DNA from: Sphingobium sp. B2D3C
GTDB taxonomy: Bacteria; Pseudomonadota; Alphaproteobacteria; Sphingomonadales; Sphingomonadaceae
NCBI RefSeq assembly: GCF_025961835.1
Contig: NZ_JAOQOK010000001.1
Location: forward strand, 2,604,001 to 2,668,000
Direction of reading: 5' to 3'
Length of the DNA: 64,000 nucleotides
In this document: piece by piece, positions 34,647-42,819 of the stretch
How positions within the stretch are numbered: the first letter of the stretch is position 1
Layout: each line of letters begins with the position of its first letter
The notes under the pieces: model-generated
The model's input: only the letters and a program-made list of their open reading frames with translations
Database searches by the model: none
Told to the model about the DNA's origin: nothing
Program-made: the position numbers and the translations under genes

Positions 34647-34668
34647 CTTATCCGTCGCGGAAGTTCGC
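34647..34668 (-). promoter_or_regulatory. Shared upstream element, copy 2 (ABM unit)
   Basis: Read toward the ABM gene it is AACTTCCGCGACGGATAAG, 60 bp before the start codon. It differs from copy 1 at only two core positions. Confidence 0.6.
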
Positions 34669-34744
34669 TGTGCCTTTCTACGCCCGACGCCTGATTTGCA
34701 GGAGGCCTACAGGCGGGGTGCCAGACATACCGCGACGGGCATCT

Positions 34745-34765
34745 GCAACTTCCGACCAGGGTAAG
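34745..34765 (+). promoter_or_regulatory. Shared upstream element, copy 3 (Fe-alcohol dehydrogenase operon)
   Basis: Read toward the dehydrogenase gene it is AACTTCCGACCAGGGTAAG, ending 61 bp before the start codon. It is the most divergent of the three copies but keeps both outer blocks and the spacing to the gene. Confidence 0.55.
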
Positions 34766-34826
34766 TGCCGCCCGGCGGGCCGTGTCATCCCGATCCTGCA
34801 AAATCACCGTCAGGAACGCGCCGACC

Positions 34827-35978
34827 ATGAGTCCCCAGCAGATCAGCATGAAACAGGTGGCGCTCCTCCATTTCGGGCCGGATGTGTCGGCGCGGTTGGT
34901 CGATGATCTTCTCAAGATCGGTTCGAAGTCTGCCCTTATCGTGACGACGCCACCGATACGCGACGCCGCGGAGCGGGTCGCCGGCCCCTTGCGGGCGCAA
35001 GGCTTGCGCACCGAAATCTGGTGCGACAGCGGCAGCGAGCCATCCGTAAGCGACTTCGAGGCCTTGCTGGCGATAGCCCAAAGTCGGGCCGCAGATGCCG
35101 TCATCGGCATCGGCGGCGGCAGCTCGATGGATCTTGCGAAACTCGCCGCCGCCCTGATGGATGGCCGCCAGACGATCGCGGATGTTCAGCGCGACGGCCT
35201 GTCTGGCCCGCGCAGATGCTGGCTCGCGTGCATCCCGACCACCGCAGGCACCGGCAGCGAGGTTTCGCCCATTGCCATCCTGCTGGATGAGAATGACCTG
35301 CTCAAGAAGGGCGTGGTGAGCGAGCATCTGGTGCCGGATGCCGCCTATATCGACCCGATGCTCACGATGTCGATGCCGCCCGCCGTCACTGCTGCGACCG
35401 GGCTGGACGCGCTGACTCATTGCATCGAAGCCTATGCCAACCGCTTTGCCCACCCGGTGATCGATACCTTCGCGTTGGCGGGCGTGCGGCTGGTCTTCCG
35501 CAGTTTGCTCAACGCCGTGCGCAATGGCAGCGATGTGCAAGCGCGGACGGACATGGCGCGGGCCAGCTTCTATGGGGGCCTGTGCCTTGGCCCGGTGAAC
35601 ACGGCCGCGGTTCATGCGCTGGCTTATCCGCTCGGCGGTGAGTTCCATGTCGCCCACGGCGTGTCGAACGCCATCCTTCTGCCGCACGTCCTTGCCTTCA
35701 ACCTGCCAGCGGCGGAGGCACGCTACGCCGACATCGCGATGGCGGCTGGCGCGGATGGCAACGGAACGACGGCCGAGATCGCGCGCGCAGGGCTGCGTTT
35801 AATCGAAGGATTGTGCCGCGATTGCGGCGTGCTGATGCGCCTGTCCGACCATGGCGTGCCGGCCGATGCGCTGGACCGGATGACGGATGGCGCAATGACC
35901 GTCACCCGCTTGCTGGACCGCAATGTGCGCCCCGTCGAATGGCGTGACGCGCGCCAAATCTACGGCGCTGCATTCTGA
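34827..35978 (+). CDS. Iron-containing alcohol dehydrogenase (group III; maleylacetate-reductase-like)
   Basis: This 383-residue enzyme has the NAD(P) motif IGIGGGSSMDLAKL, the TTAGTGSEVSP signature and all four iron ligands: Asp and His in LDALTHCIEAY, and two His spaced 14 apart in VHALAYPLGGEFHVAHG. It reduces or oxidises an alcohol/aldehyde or a maleylacetate-like oxo acid in the cytoplasm. AGGA lies 11 bases before the ATG chosen. It leads a forward operon with MFS, amidohydrolase, methyltransferase and Cys-rich genes. Confidence 0.87.
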   Translation: MSPQQISMKQVALLHFGPDVSARLVDDLLKIGSKSALIVTTPPIRDAAERVAGPLRAQGLRTEIWCDSGSEPSVSDFEALLAIAQSRAADAVIGIGGGSSMDLAKLAAALMDGRQTIADVQRDGLSGPRRCWLACIPTTAGTGSEVSPIAILLDENDLLKKGVVSEHLVPDAAYIDPMLTMSMPPAVTAATGLDALTHCIEAYANRFAHPVIDTFALAGVRLVFRSLLNAVRNGSDVQARTDMARASFYGGLCLGPVNTAAVHALAYPLGGEFHVAHGVSNAILLPHVLAFNLPAAEARYADIAMAAGADGNGTTAEIARAGLRLIEGLCRDCGVLMRLSDHGVPADALDRMTDGAMTVTRLLDRNVRPVEWRDARQIYGAAF

Positions 35979-36028
35979 ATCGACATGCGGATAGAAGATA
36001 GAAAACAACCGGCTTTGGGAGACGATTT

Positions 36029-37426
36029 TTGACTGTCCATCACGATGCGCATGATCCTGGCGTTTCCCAAGCAACCGCTGGTCCCACGCTTGGCGCGCCG
36101 GCAGATGACACGGACATGCCGACCCGCGGGCAAGCGCATTATTCGCTTTTCGTGCTGACGGTCGTCGTCCTGTTCACGGTCGTGGATCGTCAGGTTCTCG
36201 CATTGCTGATCCTGCCCGTGCAGCGCGATTTCGGTATTTCCGATACGCAGGCGGCTCTGTTGCTGGGCGCGGCCTTTTCGCTGACCTATGCAATCGCCGG
36301 CCTGCCCATCGCCCGCATCGCGGACACCCGCAACCGCCGCAACATCGTCGCCGCCTGCATCGCTTTCTGGAGCGGGGCCACGATGCTGTGCGGTCTGGCT
36401 CAAAACTACACGCATCTCTTCCTCGCGCGCATGGGCATCGGCGCCGGCGAGTCGGGCTATGGCCCGGCGACCTGGTCGATCGTGACGGACTCCTACCCAC
36501 GGGAAAAGGTGGCCTTTGGAACCGGTGTGCTTTCCATCGGCGCGACGGTGGGCACGGGCCTTGCCCTCTTCATGGGCGGCGCGGTGCTCGCGATGGTCGA
36601 ACACTTCCCGACCGTCAGCCTGCCTTTCGGCGGCACGATCCGCCCCTGGCAGTGGGCCTTCATCATCGTCGGCGCGCCGGGCCTCATCTGGGCGCTCGTC
36701 GTGCTGACCACCAAGGAACCAGCGCGGCGTGGACTGAAAGGCCGTAAGCTGAAAAGCGTCCCGGTGAAGGATGTCGCCCGCTTCATGCGCGATGACTGGC
36801 GCGTCTATCTCGCTGCGATCGGCGGCCTCGCCATGAAGCTGCTGATGGTTATGGGGATCTCGCAATGGATGCCAACGCTCTACCACCGCGAATTCGGCTG
36901 GGAGCTGTCCGATGTCGGCATGATCACGGGCGGGATCGCCATGGTCCTCTCGCCCATCGCCCTGCTGCTCGGCGCGCGCGTCTCGGAACGCTGGATGAAG
37001 CAGGGGCGCTCCGACGCTAATCTGCGCATCGTCTTCTACGGCCTGTGCGTGTCGGTGCCCTGCTACATCGTCGCGCCGCTGCTGCCCAATCCCTGGATAG
37101 TGCTGACGCTTCAATCGGTGGCCGTGTTCGTTTCCGCTATGGGCGCCGGCCCTGCCATCGCCGCCTTCCAGCTTGTCACGCCCAACAGCATGCGCGCGCA
37201 GGTCAGTTCGGTGAGCCAGTTCTGCACCAATGTTCTGGCCTTTGCGGTGGGCCCGCTCCTCGTCGCGATCCTGACGGACTATCTCTTCCGCGATCCGCAA
37301 CTGCTCAACTACTCCATCTCGCTAAGCACTGCCCTGCTTGGCCCATTGACCCTTTTGATCACCTGGCAGGGCCTCAAGCCATTCGCCCGCAGCGTCGACC
37401 GCATGGCCCTGGAGGCCGGGCAATGA
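36029..37426 (+). CDS. Spinster-type MFS transporter 2
   Basis: This 465-residue, 12-helix carrier has FTVVDRQVLALLILPVQRDF in helix 1, LPIARIADTRNRRN in the loop motif and AGESGYGPATWSIV in helix 4, like the other Spinster-type carriers here. The likely start is TTG at 36029, with GGGAGA upstream; an ATG at 36116 would remove 29 residues that are predicted cytoplasmic. Its stop overlaps the next gene's start (ATGA). Confidence 0.85.
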   Translation: MTVHHDAHDPGVSQATAGPTLGAPADDTDMPTRGQAHYSLFVLTVVVLFTVVDRQVLALLILPVQRDFGISDTQAALLLGAAFSLTYAIAGLPIARIADTRNRRNIVAACIAFWSGATMLCGLAQNYTHLFLARMGIGAGESGYGPATWSIVTDSYPREKVAFGTGVLSIGATVGTGLALFMGGAVLAMVEHFPTVSLPFGGTIRPWQWAFIIVGAPGLIWALVVLTTKEPARRGLKGRKLKSVPVKDVARFMRDDWRVYLAAIGGLAMKLLMVMGISQWMPTLYHREFGWELSDVGMITGGIAMVLSPIALLLGARVSERWMKQGRSDANLRIVFYGLCVSVPCYIVAPLLPNPWIVLTLQSVAVFVSAMGAGPAIAAFQLVTPNSMRAQVSSVSQFCTNVLAFAVGPLLVAILTDYLFRDPQLLNYSISLSTALLGPLTLLITWQGLKPFARSVDRMALEAGQ

Positions 37427-38373
37427 GCGCGCAAGATCCGACCCGCGGAGGAGACCCCGACTGCATGGCCCCGATCGACACGCTCGAAATCATCGACGCG
37501 CAAATCCATGAGCCTTTCCCTGCAGTTCGGCCGAACGGGGCAGACATGCACCTGTTGACAAGGATGCAGATCGAACTCGCGCGCGAAGCGATGGACGCGA
37601 TCGGCGTCGACCGGGCGCTCGCCGTCACCGACGACGCGTTCATCGAACTCGCCAGCACCCTCTTCCCGGGGCGCTTCCCGGGGGTCCATACCTTCTTCCC
37701 GATCGTCGACGACTTCGGCCCTGCTGTCCGCAAGGTCGCAGCCAATCCCGCCATGGTGGCAGGGCGCGCATTGGTCGGAAACTTCGCGACAGCGGAAATG
37801 CGCCCAGAGTTCGATACCGGAAAGTTCGATACCCTTTATGCGGCGGCAGAAGAGGTCGGCCTGCCCATCTTCAACTCCACCCACGGCGGATGCGCGCGCA
37901 TGGCGGAGATTGCCGAACGGCATCCCACCTTGACGCTGATCATCGACCATATCGGCGTCGCGCAGCACCCCGTGTCGCCGCCAGAGACGATGTCCTGGGC
38001 GACCTTCCCCGATCTGCTCGACCTTGCCCGCTACCCCAACATTGCCGTGAAGCTCTGCGGCGCCCCGCTCCTGTCAGAAGAGTCTTACCCTTTCGAGGAT
38101 CTGTGGCCGCGGCTCGACCAGTTGATTGCCGCGTTCGGGGCGGAGCGGATCATGTGGGCCAGCGATTATACGCGCTTGCGCACGGCCGATCTTCCCCGCG
38201 GTGCCCGCCCAAGGCGCCGCGGACTGACCTATGCCGAAAGCCTCAACTTTCTGCTGCGGAGCGACCGGCTGAGCCTTGCGGACAAGCGCCAGATTTTCGG
38301 CGGCACAGCCACCCGCCTGCTGCGCCTGCCCCCCATCGGTACGGACTGGCCGATGCCCGAGATGCGCTGGTAG
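37423..38373 (+). CDS. Amidohydrolase-2 family TIM-barrel hydrolase/decarboxylase
   Basis: This 316-residue protein has the Amidohydro_2 barrel, with FNSTHGGCARM, LTLIIDHIG and the metal Asp in IMWASDYTRL. The N-terminal metal motif, usually D-x-H-x-H, reads DAQIHEP, with Gln in place of the first His, so the metal site may be altered. Relatives are lactonases and decarboxylases of aromatic or ring-cleaved acids. GGAGG precedes the start, which overlaps the MFS stop by 4 bp; the methyltransferase gene begins 4 bp after its stop. Confidence 0.82.
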   Translation: MSAQDPTRGGDPDCMAPIDTLEIIDAQIHEPFPAVRPNGADMHLLTRMQIELAREAMDAIGVDRALAVTDDAFIELASTLFPGRFPGVHTFFPIVDDFGPAVRKVAANPAMVAGRALVGNFATAEMRPEFDTGKFDTLYAAAEEVGLPIFNSTHGGCARMAEIAERHPTLTLIIDHIGVAQHPVSPPETMSWATFPDLLDLARYPNIAVKLCGAPLLSEESYPFEDLWPRLDQLIAAFGAERIMWASDYTRLRTADLPRGARPRRRGLTYAESLNFLLRSDRLSLADKRQIFGGTATRLLRLPPIGTDWPMPEMRW

Positions 38374-38377
38374 TGGC

Positions 38378-39742
38378 ATGACCGATGCCGAGACCCTGCT
38401 CGCTCAGGTGGAAGAAGCCTGCAAGCGGTTGAAGATTGCCCAGACGACATTCGGGCGGCAGGCGGTCAACGATGGCAAGTTCGTCAGCCGCCTGCAGCAG
38501 GGCGGCCGGGTGACGCTCCAGACGGTCGAGCGTGTCCATCGCTTCATTGCCGAGCAGGGCGGACCATCTGCAGCCAATCTGCGCTCGGCCATCATCGGGC
38601 GCGCGGCGATGAACGTGGAGCACAGCTTCCGCTTCTACGACAATCGCCAGAAATATCTGATGTTCGTGAACACCTCATCGGAAAAGCAGGTCATTGCCGA
38701 CCGCGCGCTGCAGCAATTGACCTTTGCCCAACCCCGCCCGCCCGCCATCCGCTTGTTCGATGGTGGCGCCGGCGACGGAACGGCCCTCACCCGCCTCCTG
38801 CGCGGCGCGCATCGCCGCTACGCATGGCTGCCCTTCTACGTCGTCGCGAAGGAAATCAGCCTCGAGAATGTTCGGCTGATGCTGGAAAAAATGCCCGACC
38901 GGTTTCAGGAGCATCCTGCCACCGTCCTCGTCGTCACCAACCTGCCTTATGCCGAAGCGCCCTGGCTCAATCCGCGCAATCCCGTGGACGCCAGCCGGAT
39001 GGTCTGGGAAGAAGTGCCGCTCGATGGCTCCACGGCGGGCGATTTCGAAGAGTCCATCGCCGAGCTTCAGCCGTTTCTGGAGCGCAACTGGCGGGTGCGC
39101 CGCAGCGCAGCCACAGGCCGCCCGCTGCATGAAGTCCCCGCCGTCCTCATTCTGTACCGCCGCGACCACCGGTTCGCGCTCGACGCCGTCATTCCGCGCC
39201 GCGGCCAAGCCAATGCCGATTTCGATTTCGTGCTGCTCTCCCAGCCCTATAGCGCCCGGGCAGAGCTATCCTTCAAGGCCGAGAAGATCGTTGCACCCCT
39301 CGCCCGCGCCTTGCGTCTGAGCGGGCAGCTTATGGGCGTCCACTCTTTTGGTGACGACCCGGGCATGGAGCTGATCCAGACCATCTGGCCGGATGAAGCC
39401 CCCTTTGTCCACAAACGGCAGACGCTGATCGCCGCCGTCCAGAACGAACTCGGCCGGGAGGCGCGCAAATTCCAGCTTCACGACCTTCCCGATGAGCGCT
39501 CGGTCTTCCGCTATGGCATCCAGACGCTGGACACGGAAATCGACCAGTCGATCGGCTCGTCCACGCTTCTCGCGGCCTGGAACGCAGCAAGCTACGTGGC
39601 GCAGATCGAGGATGACCGGCTGTCCGTGGCGATGAACAGCGATCGCTATCTCGAAGCCACGCGTCAGACGCTGCGCAAATATGGCGGGCTGTGGTTCCAG
39701 AACGAAACCTACATCATCTCCCGCCGCGCAGACCTGGGATAA
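38378..39742 (+). CDS. HTH-methyltransferase fusion protein B (paralogue of 23248-24435)
   Basis: This 454-residue protein has two parts. Residues about 5-58 form a helix-turn-helix of the short type found in small proteobacterial regulators (TTFGRQAVNDGKFVSRLQQG then VTLQTVERVHRFI). Residues 85-454 are a class I SAM-dependent methyltransferase-like domain with motif I at 125-136 (IRLFDGGAGDGTA) and the same blocks as paralogue A (RFYDNRQKYLMFV, FYVVAKEISLENVRLMLEKM, TNLPYAEAPWL). It is embedded in a catabolic operon, 4 bp after the amidohydrolase and 17 bp before the Cys-rich gene. Substrate and target are unknown; it may bind DNA, methylate a pathway compound, or both. Confidence 0.72.
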   Translation: MTDAETLLAQVEEACKRLKIAQTTFGRQAVNDGKFVSRLQQGGRVTLQTVERVHRFIAEQGGPSAANLRSAIIGRAAMNVEHSFRFYDNRQKYLMFVNTSSEKQVIADRALQQLTFAQPRPPAIRLFDGGAGDGTALTRLLRGAHRRYAWLPFYVVAKEISLENVRLMLEKMPDRFQEHPATVLVVTNLPYAEAPWLNPRNPVDASRMVWEEVPLDGSTAGDFEESIAELQPFLERNWRVRRSAATGRPLHEVPAVLILYRRDHRFALDAVIPRRGQANADFDFVLLSQPYSARAELSFKAEKIVAPLARALRLSGQLMGVHSFGDDPGMELIQTIWPDEAPFVHKRQTLIAAVQNELGREARKFQLHDLPDERSVFRYGIQTLDTEIDQSIGSSTLLAAWNAASYVAQIEDDRLSVAMNSDRYLEATRQTLRKYGGLWFQNETYIISRRADLG

Positions 39743-39759
39743 CAATCGAAAGAAGCCAT

Positions 39760-40029
39760 ATGGATACTCACGCAACCTGCCCCTTCTGCCACGCGCCCTG
39801 GACACAGGAGATGATTGATCAGCTCGAAAGATTTTCGAGCGCCGGCGGCTGCGCCTGTTGCAGCATGACGCCAGACCTTGTGGCCCACCAGCCATTGGAG
39901 ACGCCCAAACGCGACCTGTGCTGCGCGACCTGTGGGAAGGCGATCTACCTCGCGCCAAATCTCGTCAGCAACCATCTTGAAGAGATTCAGACGCAGCTCA
40001 AATCCGATGTAAATCTCTTCTATTTCTGA
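39760..40029 (+). CDS. Small Cys-rich (zinc-ribbon-like) protein
   Basis: This 89-residue protein has three C-x2-C pairs: Cys7/Cys10 (CPFC), Cys31/Cys34 (within CACC) and Cys55/Cys58 (CATC), plus extra Cys at 33 and 54, which suggests one or two bound zinc ions. I do not recognise a family. It lies 17 bp after the HTH-methyltransferase gene and is probably co-transcribed, so it may be a partner of that protein. AGAAG precedes the ATG. A stem-loop follows its stop directly. Confidence 0.7.
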   Translation: MDTHATCPFCHAPWTQEMIDQLERFSSAGGCACCSMTPDLVAHQPLETPKRDLCCATCGKAIYLAPNLVSNHLEEIQTQLKSDVNLFYF

Positions 40030-40067
40030 ATATATTTCCATCACCGGAAATATAGATTCATAATTTT
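40027..40067 (+). terminator. A/T-rich stem-loop after the Cys-rich gene
   Basis: The perfect 9-bp arms TATATTTCC (40031-40039) and GGAAATATA (40046-40054) enclose ATCACC, with outer TGAA/TTCA pairing, followed by TAATTTT. It could end the operon that begins at the iron dehydrogenase; as a near-perfect palindrome it could also be an operator for the oxygenase gene. A second palindrome GGGAT-TT-ATCCC lies at 40076-40087. Confidence 0.5.
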
Positions 40068-40217
40068 CGAAAGGTGGGATTTATCCCAATGACGGTGGGA
40101 ACAAATGTGGTTTACCCACCGACACGGTCGTTCAAAATCAGCACCATTGATCAGCCAACGCGATCATTGCCCGCCTGGACAATGACTACACGCTTGGCGA
40201 CGCAAATGGAGAGTATG

Positions 40218-41291
40218 ATGTTGGACGTTCTTTCAGATCTTGTGGCTGGGAAAGCCGGCGTTGACGATCAACCCGCACAGGGTGCCGATCTGCCTGACAC
40301 CCTGCCGGTCGTGGACATCTCCAGACTGCAAGGCAGCGCGCGAGACCGTGAGACGCTGATCGCACATCTGAGGAGTGTGCTGCACCGTTTCGGCTTCTTC
40401 TACCTTAAGGGTCATGGCGTCGACCCCGCGCTGTGCGCCGCAGCCCTCGCCGTCTCCAAGCAGTTCTTCGCATTGCCGGAGGAAGACAAGCTCGCCATTG
40501 AAATGATCAGATCGCCGCATTTCCGGGGCTATTGCCGGGCCGGCATGGAACTGACAGGCGGTAAGCCCGACTGGCGCGAGCAGGTGGATTTCGACCGCGA
40601 GGAAGCCCCGCTGCCCACTGGCCCCGACACACCCGCCTGGCATCGCGCCATCGGGCCCAATCAGTGGCCCGATGCCCTGCCGGAGATGCGAGGCATCATT
40701 CTGGCCTATCAGGCGGAGGTGACGCGGGTCGGGATCGAAGTCCTCCGCGCGATCGCCCTGGCGCTCGGCCAGAACGAAGATGCCTTTGCGCCCATGTACA
40801 AGTCGGGCCCACGCCAGCATCTCAAGATCGTGCGCTATCCCGGTCGCGATCAAGCCACGTCGAAACAGGGCGTCGGCGCCCATAAGGATGGCGGGCTGAT
40901 CACCATCTTGCTGCAAGACGTGCTGCCGGGTCTGCAGGTCCAGCTTGAGGACGGATCGTGGATCGATGCGCCGCCTGTGCCGGGCACATTCGTCGTGAAC
41001 ACCGGAGAACTGCTTGAACTGGCCACCAACGGCTTCGTCCACGCAGACGTCCATTGCGCCACCTCACCAGAGCCCGGCACGGCGCGCTATTCCATTCCGT
41101 TCTTTCTCGGCGCGAGCCACGAAGGCAGCATCCCCCTGATCGAACTGCCCCCCGAACTCCGCGCAGTCGAACGCGGGGTGAGTTCAGACCCCGACAACCC
41201 ACTGTTTCGCGACGTCGGCATGAACCACCTCAAGGCGCGCTTGAGATCCCACCCTGATGTAGCAGCACGGTTTTACGCCGATTGCGTGTAA
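40218..41291 (+). CDS. Isopenicillin-N-synthase-like 2-oxoglutarate/Fe(II) oxygenase
   Basis: This 357-residue protein has the non-haem N-terminal region (LPVVDISRLQ, RFGFFYLKGHGVD) and the catalytic core with His222 and Asp224 in GAHKDGGLITILLQD, His279 in HADVHCAT and the 2-oxoglutarate-binding R-x-S (Arg290, Ser292) in ARYSIPFF. It probably hydroxylates or demethylates a pathway intermediate. Of several in-frame ATGs I chose 40218, with GGAGAG upstream. The 188-bp gap with hairpins before it suggests its own promoter. Confidence 0.84.
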   Translation: MLDVLSDLVAGKAGVDDQPAQGADLPDTLPVVDISRLQGSARDRETLIAHLRSVLHRFGFFYLKGHGVDPALCAAALAVSKQFFALPEEDKLAIEMIRSPHFRGYCRAGMELTGGKPDWREQVDFDREEAPLPTGPDTPAWHRAIGPNQWPDALPEMRGIILAYQAEVTRVGIEVLRAIALALGQNEDAFAPMYKSGPRQHLKIVRYPGRDQATSKQGVGAHKDGGLITILLQDVLPGLQVQLEDGSWIDAPPVPGTFVVNTGELLELATNGFVHADVHCATSPEPGTARYSIPFFLGASHEGSIPLIELPPELRAVERGVSSDPDNPLFRDVGMNHLKARLRSHPDVAARFYADCV

Positions 41292-41778
41292 TTCTGATGA
41301 GCGGCTCACTAGAGAGAAGAGCTGGCGTCGTCAGACAGAAGGATAAGGCAAGGGGCCGAGCAGAATGCGATCTGTCTCCCACCTCGTGCCGAAGCCGCGT
41401 CATACCGCGATTGATTCAGCCTGATTCACCCGAAGAATCCTTGCTAAACGATCTCAGATGGATCCCCTCGAAACCGCAACCGCAACCGACAGCGTGCGCT
41501 TCGATTTTAACCGCCGCCGATCTCAGGCTCATGGCGCAAGCCAGCTTCATGAACGAGGGCAGGTCCTCACGGGCCGTTTCGCGCGGTGAAATGTCGGCTA
41601 TGTTGAACTGTTAAAACTGAGGACAACCCGCGGGCGCGCTGTCCAAGGGTTCTCCTATGACCGGCCCACTGGGGGTCACATGTACCGGGGACCAGTTAAG
41701 CCGGGTAGGTCACGCAAAGAGCGACCCCACGCATTGACACTATGCGGAATGCGCATCGCATGACATCTTGATACCATC
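41292..41778. other. 487-bp non-coding stretch before AraC regulator 2
   Basis: I see no supportable gene on either strand. A/T content is higher than in the flanking genes. TTGACA (41734-41739) with the palindrome ATGCGCAT (41748-41755) close behind could be part of the AraC promoter. GACC...GGTC palindromic segments occur around 41659-41677. The stretch could be a decayed gene or element remnant, but nothing identifiable remains. Confidence 0.4.
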
Positions 41779-42699
41779 ATGGCACAGAACATTTCAGTTT
41801 CGCCAATCAATGGGTCGTGGAACAGTGGCTTTGCCTTGTATCAGGCGGCGACATATGTCGGCACGCCACATCGGCCTGTCATCGTGGCCGCGACCACGAA
41901 CAGTCAGAGCGAAATCCAGCTCTTTGACTGGCTGGTGCCCGAGCGTTTCGAGGTCATAAGCGGCGGCGGTTCCGACAATCGCGCTGCGAAATTCTGCTTC
42001 TACATCGCGAACCGTCCCACCTGGATCGGCCGAGGCGATGGCGAAATACAGGAAATCCCGGAACATAAACTCGTCGTCATCAATACGAACGATCCAATCA
42101 GGACGATCAGCCTTGGCGACACGCGGCATCTTACGCTCGTTCTGCCTCACTGGATGGTCGCGCGCCAAGTTCCAGAGCCGCTTCATCTGAGCACAGCAGC
42201 GACTGTCTTGCCCGATGCCAATGGGCTCGCAGCGCGCGACATCATGTTTGCGCTTCGATCATGCATTGGGTTGGCGCAGTTTCCTTCGATCAGCACGAAG
42301 CTGGTGGACGGCTTCCTTGATACTCTGCGTCCCGTCAAAGCCGATGACCATAGCCCTGGCTTGCACAAGCGCAGCGCCGATGTGCTGCGCGTTCGCGAGA
42401 TCATCGCACGAAACTTCAGCGATCCCGATTTTTCAGCGGCGGATATTGCGCGCGCACTCGGGATATCCACGCGCTACCTGCACCTCATCTGCCAGGTTGA
42501 AGAGTCACCCGCCCGGATGATCCGGAATTTCCGGCTCCAACAAGCAGAGGCGCTCCTCAAATCGCCAGCCTGGCAGGATAGATCCATCACCGACATTGCG
42601 CTGGAGTGTGGCTTTAACAGCAGCAGTCAGTTCAGCACCAGCTTTCGGTCCTATGCCGGGGTTTCGCCACGGCAGTTGCGATATGGCCGCATTGCTTAG
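41779..42699 (+). CDS. AraC-family regulator 2
   Basis: This 306-residue regulator has an N-terminal sensor region and a C-terminal double helix-turn-helix: DFSAADIARALGISTRYLHL and SITDIALECGFNSSSQFSTS with SYAGVSPRQLR, the AraC signature. It lies directly upstream of TonB receptor 3 on the same strand and is its likely activator. No strong ribosome site precedes the ATG. Confidence 0.87.
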   Translation: MAQNISVSPINGSWNSGFALYQAATYVGTPHRPVIVAATTNSQSEIQLFDWLVPERFEVISGGGSDNRAAKFCFYIANRPTWIGRGDGEIQEIPEHKLVVINTNDPIRTISLGDTRHLTLVLPHWMVARQVPEPLHLSTAATVLPDANGLAARDIMFALRSCIGLAQFPSISTKLVDGFLDTLRPVKADDHSPGLHKRSADVLRVREIIARNFSDPDFSAADIARALGISTRYLHLICQVEESPARMIRNFRLQQAEALLKSPAWQDRSITDIALECGFNSSSQFSTSFRSYAGVSPRQLRYGRIA

Positions 42700-42819
42700 A
42701 TTTAGAACCGACCCGCACTTCCAAATTTCAAAAATCCACTGCGGAAATCGGAAAGACGGCATGGCTGCGGCCAATTAAGCCTGCTCGCCACAAAACAACG
42801 AAATGAAGAGGGCGAGGAT

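Noticed and set aside
41282..41614. A 110-codon open frame in the gap before AraC regulator 2
   Set aside because: No ribosome site, composition not protein-like, and no domain; the stretch is better described as non-coding.
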